From assembly GCF_014697025.1 (NCBI RefSeq), contig NZ_JACJRC010000009.1:124001-188000 (forward strand): a DNA stretch of 64,000 bases, read 5' to 3'. Below the pieces are notes generated by a model. That model was given only the letters and a program-made list of their open reading frames with translations, was not told the origin of the DNA and made no database searches. Positions 16,487 to 25,304 of the stretch are shown here, in pieces (the stretch's first letter is position 1; each line of letters opens with the position of its first letter). This stretch comes from Alkalinema sp. FACHB-956 (GTDB taxonomy: Bacteria; Cyanobacteriota; Cyanobacteriia; Leptolyngbyales; Leptolyngbyaceae). The translations under genes and the position numbers were made by a program.

Positions 16487-17557
16487 TTATATACTGAAGG
16501 GAACGTTGTAATTTCTTTCAAGCTGTGAAACTAGCTTCTCTAAATAGAGCATGTCTTCTTCTTTAGGATAATCACCTTCAAACATCACAACTAGTCTTTT
16601 AAGGTACGTCACAACAACTTCTCTAGACTCTGGTGTTTTTAGATATCTCTCAACTTTAGGAAGTACAGGATATTGAGATACAACTTTTATAATGTACTTG
16701 AGAGCTGTTACGTAAGAGTCCTTTCCTTTATAAAGCGCCTTGCCTTCTTCTTCTAGAGAGCGAACATAAAAAGGTTCAATTGGGATTGGGAATCCGTGCC
16801 TAATACTACAGATGAGCCACGCTTTGAGATAAGATGTAACATCATCATAGAATGGGAGAGCCCAAAACTTTGCAGTTCCTGTTATTCCTAAAGCTTCATT
16901 GCAAGCTGTCCCTACTAGATGATAAAAGGGAGATTGCTGGTCTTTGTCTTCCGTAAAGCCCTCAATCAAACCTCTCTCTGCCTCTTTGCGAGCCCTCAAG
17001 TCTTGATTAAATTTCTTAATTTCATCTTCAAGATGTTCGGGTGATTTTTGGTATATGTGTTGAATATATTCACAGAATACTGCACGACTAAAATAGCTGG
17101 GAATTTTTTCACCACCTGCAGAGTATAGAACATCCAGGAACTCTAGCTCTTGCTCCAAGCGGTATCTATTATTTACTTGTCGAAGTAAATTTGCCCTTTC
17201 ATGTTCAGCCAGTTGCTCTTGAGTTCTCTTGCATTCACTGATTCTTTCAATCACATATTTATTAGTGAAGAGTAGGAAAAAGCTAATTAGTCCGAACTCC
17301 ACAACTACAGGAAAAATGATAGGAGTAAGAAATTGGGTAACATTGGAGGGCTGATTATTAGGAGGTGATGCAGCTTTCTCTTTGGGTGTTGGTGGAGCTT
17401 GCTCTTGAATAGAGCGTTGCACAGCCATACCAAACCAAAATGAACAACCAGCAATTGAGATACATAGAAGCGCTGCTACCAACTGAAAACTTTCAGGTCT
17501 CCATTTACCAATTCTTCGTTGCCAGGGTGATTTTTTCTTATTAGGAATTGCCTTCAT
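16487..17557 (-). CDS. Two-helix membrane protein with coiled coil and cytosolic helical domain, function unknown
   Basis: A 356-residue protein I cannot name. Residues 1-22 are basic (KKKSPWQRRIGKWR), followed by helix one at ~25-46 (LVAALLCISIAGCSFWFGMA). A Pro-rich loop (~50-75) leads to helix two at ~78-98 (IIFPVVVEFGLISFFLLF). A coiled coil (ISECKRTQEQLAEHERANLL, ~105-140) follows, then a ~210-residue helical domain with many Lys, Glu and Tyr. The build, a membrane anchor with a cytosolic effector or sensor part, is compatible with several roles. There is no catalytic motif. The gene lacks CGATCG over more than 1 kb, is AT-rich and neighbours a transposase piece, so recent acquisition is likely. 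Confidence 0.75.
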   Translation of the reverse strand: MKAIPNKKKSPWQRRIGKWRPESFQLVAALLCISIAGCSFWFGMAVQRSIQEQAPPTPKEKAASPPNNQPSNVTQFLTPIIFPVVVEFGLISFFLLFTNKYVIERISECKRTQEQLAEHERANLLRQVNNRYRLEQELEFLDVLYSAGGEKIPSYFSRAVFCEYIQHIYQKSPEHLEDEIKKFNQDLRARKEAERGLIEGFTEDKDQQSPFYHLVGTACNEALGITGTAKFWALPFYDDVTSYLKAWLICSIRHGFPIPIEPFYVRSLEEEGKALYKGKDSYVTALKYIIKVVSQYPVLPKVERYLKTPESREVVVTYLKRLVVMFEGDYPKEEDMLYLEKLVSQLERNYNVPFSI

Positions 17558-17701
17558 AGCTATTTGCTCACCATATTTTATTGATTGGAACCCGAGGATT
17601 CCAGTATTGTTTACTGTAGTCCCATCGAATTAGATAAGACAAAAAACTGTTGGCTATAGCTTGCTTCAGAAAGCGTTTAGCAAATAAGTCTTAATATCAT
17701 A

Positions 17702-18109
17702 TTATTCATGAGGCAAATCTTTTTGAGTTAATTTTCTTAACAAGTTTGGATCTTCTTGTAAACACTTATAGATTCTGGCACGCATGTAAAGCGCTGTATT
17801 CTTATTGACATCAAGTGCTTGAGCAAGTTGTCTTACAGTGATATTTGATGGCGTACTGAAGATTAGGTGAATTGCCTGAAACCATTTCTGTAGATCAAGA
17901 TGGGTTTTGTGGAATAGGGTTCCAACTGTAACACTGTACGAGGTGAAACAGTCTTTGCAGTGGTACCGATGGGTATGTGTGTATGCACTGGATCTTGTCG
18001 ATCCACAGTATGGACATTGGGGCTTTCCTCCCCAGCGAATTTGCTCTAAATGCTTTATGCACTCATCTTCAGTCTGTGGAAACATTGAGGCTAGTAGTTT
18101 TAAGGTCAA
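17702..18109 (-). CDS. IS1595-type transposase N-terminal zinc-ribbon/HTH protein, probably truncated
   Basis: The 135 residues carry the zinc ribbon of ISXO2/IS1595-like transposases: C-P-Y-C-G near residues 32-36 and C-K-D-C near 51-54. These are followed by TLFHKTHLDLQKWFQAIHLI and a helix-turn-helix (ITVRQLAQALDVNKNTALYM). Full transposases of this group are 300 or more residues with a DDE/DDN catalytic domain. Here the frame stops right after the HTH, so it cannot catalyse transposition. It may be a decayed copy or a domesticated DNA-binding protein. The start is TTG 18109 by the family's usual N-terminus; an ATG lies at 18085. No terminal inverted repeats were found nearby. Confidence 0.75.
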   Translation of the reverse strand: MTLKLLASMFPQTEDECIKHLEQIRWGGKPQCPYCGSTRSSAYTHTHRYHCKDCFTSYSVTVGTLFHKTHLDLQKWFQAIHLIFSTPSNITVRQLAQALDVNKNTALYMRARIYKCLQEDPNLLRKLTQKDLPHE

Positions 18110-18287
18110 GCTTTAGTGAATTAGAGGCTTAACCTTAACTACTTGCTAGAACGCTAGAGTTTGTTCAGGAATTGATTTTAATAGTTGGTATTCTCGTTTA
18201 TCCGTTGTTTTAATGGATCCATAAGGCATGGTTTGGTACACCATACTCAAATCAGTGAATGCCCTCAGCCACCGCTCTCTATACAAC

Positions 18288-19166
18288 CTAATTTTTGATC
18301 CCAGTGGCCGCAACTCCGCGAATGAATTGCTTTTGACTGACAAGAAAAATCACCCCGATCGGAATTGTGGCGATCGTCACGGCTGCCATCATCAGTCCCC
18401 AATTGTTCGTAAATTGCTCCTGAAAACTGGCTAGCGCTAACTGCACCGTTTGCAACTCCGGTCGAGTGGTGAAGACCAACGGCTTAAACAAGTCATTCCA
18501 CTCGCCAATAAAGGCAAACAAAAACAGCGTCACCAAAGCCGGTCGTGCCAAGGGCAACAAAATCTGCCAGAGAATTTGCCAGCGATTGGCTCCATCCAAA
18601 GCCGCCGCTTCCTCCAGTTCGATCGGAATCGCCAGAAAATATTGCCGCAGCAGAAAAATTCCAAAGCCATTCACCGCCGACGGCAAAATCAACGCCCCGT
18701 AGGTATTAATCAGATGCCCTGTCTTCAGCACTAAAAAAATGGGGATCACGAGGATTTGTAACGGAATAATTAAGGTCGCCAGAATAATTAACAAAAGAAG
18801 CGACTTGCCCCAGAACCGCAGTCGCGCCAAAGCATAGCCCGCCAGCGCCGACGTAATCATCTGGAAAACCGTGACCCCCACCGCCACGATCGTCGAGTTG
18901 GCAAAGGCGACCCAAAAATTTCCCTGCTGCCAGGCGGCCTGATAATTGGCCAGCGACCAGCCTTCAGCCCCCTGAAACGACACCCACAACACCAAGCCCA
19001 GCGGCACCAGAACGATCGCCGCTCCAACGCCAAGCCCGATCGCTTTCATGACCGACTGCAAAACGACTGGCGTCACCCCGCTTGGCGTCACCCCGCTTGG
19101 CATCACTATGGACTTAACAATCGAGGTGATCCTTTGCATGACGATCGGCAATCTCCGGCCTAGCAT
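18288..19166 (-). CDS. Carbohydrate ABC transporter permease, MalG/UgpE type
   Basis: A roughly 292-residue inner-membrane permease with six hydrophobic helices. The EAA loop EAAALDGANRWQILWQILLP that docks to the ATPase is intact. Other marks are SALAGYALARLRFWGKSLLL, IIPLQILVIPIFLVL and the ending VSQKQFIRGVAATGIKN typical of MalG-like subunits. The normal partners (MalF-type permease, binding protein, ATPase) are not adjacent. I begin at ATG 19166 (GGAAG upstream), although an ATG at 19139 is possible. The N-terminus holds an in-frame 15-bp repeat coding SGVTPSGVTP. Its 3' end is where CGATCG words reappear after the island. The sugar cannot be inferred. Confidence 0.88.
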   Translation of the reverse strand: MLGRRLPIVMQRITSIVKSIVMPSGVTPSGVTPVVLQSVMKAIGLGVGAAIVLVPLGLVLWVSFQGAEGWSLANYQAAWQQGNFWVAFANSTIVAVGVTVFQMITSALAGYALARLRFWGKSLLLLIILATLIIPLQILVIPIFLVLKTGHLINTYGALILPSAVNGFGIFLLRQYFLAIPIELEEAAALDGANRWQILWQILLPLARPALVTLFLFAFIGEWNDLFKPLVFTTRPELQTVQLALASFQEQFTNNWGLMMAAVTIATIPIGVIFLVSQKQFIRGVAATGIKN

Positions 19167-19417
19167 TACTTCCAATCAATCAGGACAAGTCTTCTGACTC
19201 TATTAATAGCCCTACATGGACGGCATACCATAGCAGAACGCTATATAAGCAAAGGCGATTCAGGGAATTTGCTCATCAGATGACACGATGCCTGACCATA
19301 CAGGTTAAAGTGTAGAGTGGGAATTCACAAAACTTCTTGATTCTTTTTCTTTACATAGAAGGGATAATCTGAAGCTGGTAGCTCCCAGCATGTTCATGAT
19401 GAGGAGATGACGAGTCT

Positions 19418-20113
19418 ATGCCGCAACTTGAGGTGATGCCAGAACTCGACTATCAGAGTCCAGTTTACAAAGATGCCTATAGCCGCATCAACGCGATCGT
19501 AATCGAAGGCGAAGAAGAGGCGTATAGCAACTACAACCAACTGGCAGAACTCATGCCCGACGATGCCGCTGAACTCCAAAAGCTGGCAAAAATGGAGTTC
19601 AGACACAAGAAAGGGTTTGAAGCCTGTGGCAAAAACCTAGAGGTTAACCCCGATCTGCTTTTTGCCAAGGAATTCTTTGCAGAGCTGCATGGGAACTTTC
19701 AAGCAGCCGCAGCCGCCGGCAAAATTGTGACTTGCTTACTGATCCAGTCCTTGATCATTGAGTGCTTCGCCATTTCGGCTTACAACATCTACATCCCTGT
19801 GGCCGATGACTTTGCACGCAAGATCACCGAAGGGGTTGTCAAGGATGAATATCTCCACCTCAACTACGGTGAAGAATGGCTGAAGGCAAACTTTGAAGCC
19901 TCCCGCGCTGAACTAGAGGACGCTAACAAGCAAAATCTTCCCCTGGTTTGGAAAATGCTGAACCAAGTTGAACAAGATGCCAAAAAGCTGGGGATGGAGC
20001 GGGAAGCCCTCGTAGAAGACTTTATGATTTCCTACGGTGAAGCCCTCGCTAATATCGGTTTTTCCACCCGCGATATCATGCGGATGTCGGCCTACGGACT
20101 TGCTGCTGTATAG
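19418..20113 (+). CDS. ado: Aldehyde-deformylating oxygenase (alkane synthesis)
   Basis: This ferritin-like di-iron enzyme converts fatty aldehydes to alkanes/alkenes plus formate, the last step of cyanobacterial hydrocarbon synthesis. Length is the usual 231 residues. All six metal ligands sit at the positions known from the family: E32, E60, H63, E115, E144 and H147 ([36 protein letters not shown]). GAGGAG about 15 bases upstream supports the ATG. It is followed 94 bases later by aar, with a 26-bp perfect palindrome between them. The pair ado-aar is the standard arrangement. Confidence 0.98.
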   Translation: MPQLEVMPELDYQSPVYKDAYSRINAIVIEGEEEAYSNYNQLAELMPDDAAELQKLAKMEFRHKKGFEACGKNLEVNPDLLFAKEFFAELHGNFQAAAAAGKIVTCLLIQSLIIECFAISAYNIYIPVADDFARKITEGVVKDEYLHLNYGEEWLKANFEASRAELEDANKQNLPLVWKMLNQVEQDAKKLGMEREALVEDFMISYGEALANIGFSTRDIMRMSAYGLAAV

Positions 20114-20134
20114 AGCGTTCATGATTTGAGCCAC

Positions 20135-20160
20135 TGGGGGCGCGATCGATCGCGCCCCCA
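20135..20160. promoter_or_regulatory. 26-bp perfect palindrome between ado and aar
   Basis: The stretch TGGGGGCGCGATC joined to its exact reverse complement spans 20135-20160, with CGATCGATCG at the centre. As RNA it gives a very stable GC-rich hairpin 21 bases after the ado stop. No T-run follows, so it may be an mRNA 3'-end stabiliser or partial attenuator rather than a full terminator. Confidence 0.75.
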
Positions 20161-20207
20161 ATCCACTTGTCTGGGATCCTTTTATCTAACCCTCTCCCGT
20201 CACGCCC

Positions 20208-21239
20208 ATGTTTGGTCTCATTGGTCATCTCACAAGCCTTCAACACGCCCAATCCGTTGCCCGAGATCTGGGTTACCCAGAGTATGCCGACCAGGATCTT
20301 GATTTTTGGTGCAGTGCACCGCCCCAGATTGTTGATGAGATTAAGGTCACCAGCGCAACGGGACAGGTGATTGAGGGTCGCTATGTGGAGTCCTGTTTTC
20401 TACCGGAAATGCTGGCGACTCGGCGGTTCAAGGCAGCGACTCGCAAAATCATCAATGCCATGGCCCACGCCCAAAAAAACGGGTTAAACATCACAGCACT
20501 CGGCGGTTTTTCCTCGATTATTTTTGAGAACTTTGACCTGTCACAGTTCCGGCAAATTCGCAACGTCACGCTGGAATTTGACAAGTTCACCACCGGCAAC
20601 ACCCACACGGCTTACATCATCGCCCGCCAGGTGGAACAGGCTTCGCAACAATTGGGGATGAAGCTTTCAGACTGCACGATCGCGGTTTGTGGGGCAACGG
20701 GGGATATCGGCAGCGCCGTCTGTCGCTGGTTGAACCAGCGGACGGATATGAAGGAACTGCTGCTGATTGCCCGCAACCAGGAGCGTTTGGAGAACCTGCA
20801 AGCGGATCTAGGCCGCGGCAAAATTATGCCCTTGGAAGCAGCTCTACCGGAAGCAGACATTATTGTGTGGGTCGCCAGTATGCCCAAGGGGGTGGAGATC
20901 GACCCGACTCAGTTGAAGCAACCCTGTCTCTTGATTGATGGCGGCTATCCCAAGAACTTGGGTAACAAGATCCAGCATCCTGGGGTTCATGTGCTGAATG
21001 GCGGCATTGTGGAGCATTCCCTGGACATTGACTGGAAGATCATGAACATCGTCAACATGGATGTGCCCCAACGGCAGCTATTTGCTTGCTTTGCGGAATC
21101 CATGCTGCTGGAGTTTGAGAAATGGTATACCAATTTCTCCTGGGGACGGAATTTGATTTCCACGGAAAAAATGGAACAAATCGGAGCCGCATCGGTCAAG
21201 CACGGGTTCCGGCCTTTGCTGTTGTCAGGCATTAGTTAG
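20208..21239 (+). CDS. aar: Long-chain acyl-ACP reductase
   Basis: The enzyme reduces acyl-ACP to fatty aldehyde with NADPH, feeding ado. It is 343 residues long. The nucleotide-binding motif [10 protein letters not shown] lies at about 160-169. The acyl-accepting cysteine is C294 ([10 protein letters not shown]), the position known for the family. Other typical blocks are [32 protein letters not shown] and LIDGGYPKN. It follows ado on the same strand. A small ABM-like gene starts 72 bases after its stop, ahead of accA. Confidence 0.98.
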   Translation: MFGLIGHLTSLQHAQSVARDLGYPEYADQDLDFWCSAPPQIVDEIKVTSATGQVIEGRYVESCFLPEMLATRRFKAATRKIINAMAHAQKNGLNITALGGFSSIIFENFDLSQFRQIRNVTLEFDKFTTGNTHTAYIIARQVEQASQQLGMKLSDCTIAVCGATGDIGSAVCRWLNQRTDMKELLLIARNQERLENLQADLGRGKIMPLEAALPEADIIVWVASMPKGVEIDPTQLKQPCLLIDGGYPKNLGNKIQHPGVHVLNGGIVEHSLDIDWKIMNIVNMDVPQRQLFACFAESMLLEFEKWYTNFSWGRNLISTEKMEQIGAASVKHGFRPLLLSGIS

Positions 21240-21311
21240 CTTTTTTCGCGAGTGTTCTGTGTTGCGCTCCCACAGCTAGCCCGTCCTATGCCCTGCAATC
21301 CCCAGCCCTGA

Positions 21312-21593
21312 ATGCAATACGTTCTGATCATTCATGAAGTTGAAGACTACCTAGCGTGGAAGCGGGTTTTCGACGCCGCTGCCTCCATGCGCAAGGCAGC
21401 GGGTGAACGATCGTACCAGGTTCTCAAATATGAGCATGATGCCAACCGCATTGTGCATTTCTCGGTCTGGACTTCGATCGACGCTGCCCGACGGTTCTTT
21501 GAGTCCCCTGAACTCGTGCAAATTCGCAAAGAAGCCGGGGTGAAGGCTCCTGAGTTTCTCTATTTGGAGCAGCTTGAGGCGGGCGATTTGTAA
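21312..21593 (+). CDS. Small antibiotic-biosynthesis-monooxygenase-like (dimeric alpha-beta barrel) protein
   Basis: This 93-residue protein has the strand-helix-strand order of ABM/ferredoxin-like barrels: QYVLIIHEVEDYLAWKRVFD, then RSYQVLKYEHDANRIVHFSV, then WTSIDAARRFFESPELVQIR and FLYLEQLE. The family includes cofactor-free monooxygenases and many small binding proteins. The reaction here cannot be told, and the His/Asn pattern for haem degradation is not evident. It lies between aar and accA on the same strand, inside a cluster usually written ado-aar-accA. A link with aldehyde or acyl metabolism is therefore an attractive but untested inference. Confidence 0.75.
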   Translation: MQYVLIIHEVEDYLAWKRVFDAAASMRKAAGERSYQVLKYEHDANRIVHFSVWTSIDAARRFFESPELVQIRKEAGVKAPEFLYLEQLEAGDL

Positions 21594-21745
21594 GGCAATT
21601 TATCAATCGCTGTCGCGGGGAACCCCCCAGCGATCGCCCCGGTTCGGTTTTCACGATGATTGAGGTTCCAAGGAGATTCCCCCTTAGCTTTATGCTTATT
21701 GAAGGAGTTTGATCTCTCCGCCCGTCCGTTTCATTCTGAATCCCT

Positions 21746-22726
21746 ATGGCAACGCCCGATCGCAAACCCGTTTTGCTCGACTTCGAGAAGCCCCTCGCTG
21801 AACTAGAGGGCCGCATTCAACAAATTCGTGACCTAGCCGACGAAAACGAAGTCGATGTCGGCGAACAAATTCGGCAGTTGGAAGCCAGGGCACAACAACT
21901 GCGGCAGGAAATTTTTGGCAACCTGACGCCAACGCAGCGGCTACAAGTGGCGCGCCATCCCCGTCGCCCCAGCACCCTGGACTATATCCAAGCCATTAGT
22001 GACGAATGGATCGAATTGCATGGCGATCGTGGTGGCTTTGACGATCCAGCCGTGGTGGGCGGTGTGGCACGGCTGGATGGTCGGCCTGTGATGATGCTGG
22101 GTCAGCAAAAGGGGCGGGATACAAAGGATAATATTGCCCGCAACTTTGGCATGGCTTCGCCCGGTGGCTATCGCAAGGCTATCCGATTGATGGAACATGC
22201 CGATCGATTTGGTATGCCGATTCTCAGCTTTATTGATACCCCTGCGGCTTGGGCGGGCCTGGAAGCGGAGGAATTTGGGCAAGGGGAAGCGATCGCCTTT
22301 AATTTACGGGAGATGTTCCGCTTTGAGGTGCCGATTATCTGTACTGTAATTGGCGAGGGGGGATCCGGTGGGGCCTTGGGGATTGGCGTCGGCGATCGCT
22401 TAATGATGCTGGAACACGCCGTGTACAGTGTGGCTCCCCCCGAAGCCTGTGCTGCCATTCTCTGGCGGGATGCCGCTAAAGGCCCCCAAGCCGCAGCAGC
22501 CCTCAAAATCACCTCAGAGGATTTGGCAAACTTGGGCTTGATTGACGAAATTGTGAAAGAACCTACGGGAGCTGCCCATTCTGATCCGGTACAAGCCACT
22601 GAACTACTGAAGGAAGCCCTACTACGCAACCTCCATGAGTTAGATCAGCTCACCAGTCAACAGCGACGAGAGCTACGCTATCGCAAGTTCCGGAACATGG
22701 GCAAATTTACAGAAGCAACCGTCTAA
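21746..22726 (+). CDS. accA: Acetyl-CoA carboxylase carboxyltransferase subunit alpha
   Basis: This is the alpha subunit of the carboxyltransferase that moves CO2 from biotin to acetyl-CoA, making malonyl-CoA for fatty acids. At 326 residues its length is normal. Landmarks are [80 protein letters not shown] and [20 protein letters not shown]. The partner accD and the biotin subunits are not in the window. A strong terminator lies 17 bases after its stop, so it closes the ado-aar-accA transcription group. Confidence 0.98.
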   Translation: MATPDRKPVLLDFEKPLAELEGRIQQIRDLADENEVDVGEQIRQLEARAQQLRQEIFGNLTPTQRLQVARHPRRPSTLDYIQAISDEWIELHGDRGGFDDPAVVGGVARLDGRPVMMLGQQKGRDTKDNIARNFGMASPGGYRKAIRLMEHADRFGMPILSFIDTPAAWAGLEAEEFGQGEAIAFNLREMFRFEVPIICTVIGEGGSGGALGIGVGDRLMMLEHAVYSVAPPEACAAILWRDAAKGPQAAAALKITSEDLANLGLIDEIVKEPTGAAHSDPVQATELLKEALLRNLHELDQLTSQQRRELRYRKFRNMGKFTEATV

Positions 22727-22742
22727 GCAATTCTAAGGATTG

Positions 22743-22770
22743 GGCATGGTGTTATTCTCCATGCCTTTTT
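22743..22770 (+). terminator. Rho-independent terminator of accA
   Basis: GGCATGG (22743-22749) pairs with CCATGCC (22759-22765) around a nine-base loop and is followed by TTTTT. Confidence 0.85.
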
Positions 22771-23023
22771 CAATACCAACCAGGGAGCCCTCAGGGTTCC
22801 CAGCAACGATGCTGAATCAGTTTCTGACCCAGTTTTGATGAAGCCAATTTTTAGGCAAGGTTAATCCAAGGGTGAGAATTGGCTGTCAGGATAGTAGCAG
22901 CCCACCCCAGATGTGCAGAACAGTCTGCTGAAAGGATACCCCTTGAGAAGATGCGGGAATAGAGAAAAATCAATCCGTCGCCGTGATTCCGTTAATACTT
23001 GTTCCCCTACCCATCTGCAACAA

Positions 23024-23032
23024 ATGCTATAA
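23024..23032 (+). promoter_or_regulatory. Extended -10 promoter element, probably for the SDR gene
   Basis: TGCTATAAT is a full extended -10 consensus. No good -35 at 16-18 bases is present, which is acceptable for extended -10 promoters. The predicted transcript would have a leader of about 140 bases. Confidence 0.5.
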
Positions 23033-23178
23033 TTTGAAGTCGTAACAATTGTTTACATCTTTTTTTAAGATCGCACTCTGCTTTTGTTTTCCATGAACAG
23101 ACGCTTGTGAAGAACAAGAGTGACGCAGCGATCGTAGTTTTTTAGGCAACTTTCTTAACTCATTGCGAGAACAGTACG

Positions 23179-23898
23179 TTGACTCAAACGCGATACGCTC
23201 TGATTACTGGAGCCAGTAGTGGAATTGGTAAGGCTACGGCGCTTGCATTTGCTGAGGCAGGGATTCATCTAGTTTTGATGGGTCGCAACTTGGCAAAGTT
23301 GGAAGCGGTGGCGGCGATCGCCCGTCAATCCGGTGTGGAGGTTCAGGTATACAGCCTGGATTTTGCTGACCTGGCAGGAATCCAACCGCAGGTCAATACC
23401 ATTGCTAGTTCGGTACCGCGCCTCGACATTGTGGTGAACAATGCTGGAATGGGATATACCGGCTTGTTGGCAGAAACTTCTCTGAAGGATTGGCAGCAAG
23501 TGATCGATTTAAACCTGACCAGCGTATTCCAATGTATCCAAGGAGTTTTACCCGTCCTGCGATCGCAGCGCAGCGGCACCATTATTAACGTTGCTTCCGT
23601 TGCAGCACACCAAACGTTCCCCAATTGGGGCGCTTACTGTGTCAGCAAGTTTGGCTTACTGGCGCTTTCAAAAACGCTGGCAGCGGAAGAGCGAACCCAT
23701 GGAATTCGGGTGGTCACCATTTCCCCTGGCTCCGTGAATACGGAACTGTGGGATACGGAAACGGTAGAGGCAGATTTCGATCGTACTGCCATGCTGACTC
23801 CGGAAGTGGTGGCTCAATCGATTTTGCACATGGCGCAAATGCCCTCAACCGCAGTTGTGGAAGAACTTGTCCTGATGCCGAATGCTGGCACATTTTAG
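23179..23898 (+). CDS. Short-chain dehydrogenase/reductase of the hydrocarbon cluster
   Basis: A 239-residue classical SDR with cofactor motif TGASSGIG (10-17), NNAG (87-90) and catalytic S140, Y153 and K157 (INVASVAAHQ, YCVSK). It likely reduces or oxidises a carbonyl/hydroxyl substrate with NAD(P)H; the substrate is unknown. Its place after accA and before folE repeats the order I know from other cyanobacterial ado-aar neighbourhoods. The start is TTG 23179, giving MTQTRYALITGASSG. No in-frame ATG lies close upstream. It has its own promoter element at 23024. Confidence 0.92.
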   Translation: MTQTRYALITGASSGIGKATALAFAEAGIHLVLMGRNLAKLEAVAAIARQSGVEVQVYSLDFADLAGIQPQVNTIASSVPRLDIVVNNAGMGYTGLLAETSLKDWQQVIDLNLTSVFQCIQGVLPVLRSQRSGTIINVASVAAHQTFPNWGAYCVSKFGLLALSKTLAAEERTHGIRVVTISPGSVNTELWDTETVEADFDRTAMLTPEVVAQSILHMAQMPSTAVVEELVLMPNAGTF

Positions 23899-24016
23899 GT
23901 TCAAGTTTGGCAGGATGGCTCTTGTTTGATTAAACGCTTGGGCAAATGCTTGAGCCAACATTGTTCAGCAAGGGCTTTGGTCAGTTTTTGATTACACACT
24001 CTACCCTCAATTCATT

Positions 24017-24676
24017 ATGACGCTTGCAAAGGATATGTCTCCCCTAACCTCCAGTCTCGAAGCAGAATTGACCCGTAACACCCTGCGTGAAGAAGGCGAT
24101 GCCGATTATTTTGCCTCCATGGAATCTGCTGTTCGAGAAATGCTGATTGGGGTGGGGGAAGATCCCAATCGGGAAGGGTTGCTTAAGACACCGAAGCGGG
24201 TGGCTAAGGCGATGCAGTTCCTCACGAGTGGCTATAGCCAATCCCTAGAGGAGTTGCTGAATGGGGCAATTTTTGACGAAGGACATAATGAAATGGTGCT
24301 CGTGCGCGACATCAATTTCTTTAGTCTGTGTGAGCACCATATGTTGCCGTTTATGGGCCGTGCCCACGTTGCGTATATTCCTAACCAAAAGGTTGTCGGA
24401 CTGAGTAAGCTGGCTCGGATTGTGGAAATGTATTCTCGCCGTTTGCAGGTTCAGGAACGTCTGACCCGTCAGATTGCGGAAGCGTTGCAGGATGTATTGC
24501 AGCCCCGAGGTGTGGCAGTGGTGATGGAAGCAACTCACATGTGCATGGTAATGCGTGGGGTGCAAAAGCCGGGTTCTTGGACGGTGACAAGTGCCATGGT
24601 GGGGTCTTTCCAGGAAGACCACAAGACGCGGGAAGAGTTCTTGAATTTGATCCGCCATCAACCGGCCTTTTTCTAA
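24017..24676 (+). CDS. folE: GTP cyclohydrolase I
   Basis: The enzyme converts GTP to 7,8-dihydroneopterin triphosphate, the entry step to folate and pterins. It has 219 residues. The zinc site is C105, H108 ([10 protein letters not shown]) and C176 ([10 protein letters not shown]). The substrate loop [20 protein letters not shown] and the tail RHQPAFF are typical. It is the last gene of the ado-to-folE neighbourhood and is closed by a perfect hairpin terminator. Confidence 0.97.
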   Translation: MTLAKDMSPLTSSLEAELTRNTLREEGDADYFASMESAVREMLIGVGEDPNREGLLKTPKRVAKAMQFLTSGYSQSLEELLNGAIFDEGHNEMVLVRDINFFSLCEHHMLPFMGRAHVAYIPNQKVVGLSKLARIVEMYSRRLQVQERLTRQIAEALQDVLQPRGVAVVMEATHMCMVMRGVQKPGSWTVTSAMVGSFQEDHKTREEFLNLIRHQPAFF

Positions 24677-24777
24677 GGGCATTCACGGTGCTTCCTAACG
24701 TCGGGCTATGACATTAGGAAATAGATTTTGACGGATTTACTGAATGGGCTGAATGAACAAAAGTTGAATAGACAAGA

Positions 24778-24803
24778 GGTATGGCGATCGCCATACCTTT
24801 TTT
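24778..24803 (+). terminator. Terminator of folE built on a HIP1 palindrome
   Basis: GGTATGGCGATCGCCATACC (24778-24797) is a perfect 20-bp palindrome with HIP1 (GCGATCGC) at its centre and is followed by six T. Confidence 0.88.
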
Positions 24804-24938
24804 ATTGAGATGGGAAATTTTATTGGGACGGGAAATGGAAGGGCTGCTGATCGGGGTCGCTGACACAGCGGCGATCGCTGCATTTGGGTAAAAGCGAGGC
24901 GGACTGCATCGTTAGTCTTTGAGATCAGCGATTCTCAC

Positions 24939-25031
24939 GATGACTTTTTGTGGGTTCGCCTCGGGGTGTGGGAAGCAATTAATCAGGCGTTAGTGGAGCA
25001 GGTGCAGCAACGAGAAGGACGAGAATCCGAA
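24939..25031 (+). pseudogene. Remnant of an IS5/IS4-type transposase
   Basis: The frame reads DDFLWVRLGVWEAINQALVE, then QVQQREGRESE. VWExINxALVxxVxQREGRE is a pattern I know from the N-terminal part of IS5-like cyanobacterial transposases, just before the DDE domain (usually followed by PSAAIIDSQSVK). Here the sequence after ESE is unrelated and no upstream start is left, so it is a fossil. Confidence 0.5.
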
Positions 25032-25059
25032 AACCTGCGGAACACCTGCCCTTCAGCCT

Positions 25060-25272
25060 TTACCAACGGCGTTGCAACACGCTAACCCATTCGCCTTCTA
25101 CCCCAGGCACAGGCATGGGTTTCCCCCAGTAAACCCTGTCCACAAACCCGATCGAATGCAATCGGTTAATGATTGACTCTACCGTTTCCTTAGTGCCGAA
25201 AAGTTGTAACCGATAGTATGGATGCAACTGTTCGATCGAGCGATCATTCCGATCGCTAGAACCTTTCGCCAT
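25060..25272 (-). CDS. Small hypothetical protein (70 aa)
   Basis: A 70-residue basic protein with KGSSDRNDRSIEQLHPYYRL, then QLFGTKETVESIINRLHSIG, then RVYWGKPMPVPGVEGEWVSV. It has an alpha-beta feel (strand-helix-strand) and no membrane segment. I do not recognise it. GGAG lies about six bases upstream of the ATG, and codon use looks native. It sits between an IS fossil and a REP-like repeat, with no co-directional neighbour. Confidence 0.6.
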   Translation of the reverse strand: MAKGSSDRNDRSIEQLHPYYRLQLFGTKETVESIINRLHSIGFVDRVYWGKPMPVPGVEGEWVSVLQRRW

Positions 25273-25304
25273 AATTGAGCTTCTCCTGTTTGTAGTGAGT
25301 CTTT

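Larger units (their letters stand above)
22727..23178. other. Intergenic region with terminator and promoter element
   Basis: These 452 bases contain the accA terminator (22743-22770) and an extended -10 element (23024-23032) about 150 bases before the SDR gene. Nothing else recognisable was found between them, and no small reading frame with a ribosome site stands out. Confidence 0.5.
24677..25059. other. Intergenic region with terminator and IS remnant
   Basis: These 383 bases hold the folE terminator (24778-24803) and a decayed transposase fragment (24939-25031). No intact gene is present. Confidence 0.6.

Noticed and set aside
18146-18343. 65-residue minus-strand frame overlapping the end of the malG-like gene
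   Set aside because: It has a plausible C-terminal text (YQTMPYGSIKTTDKREYQLL) but no ribosome site and overlaps a solid gene by 56 bases. It is at most a gene remnant at the island edge.
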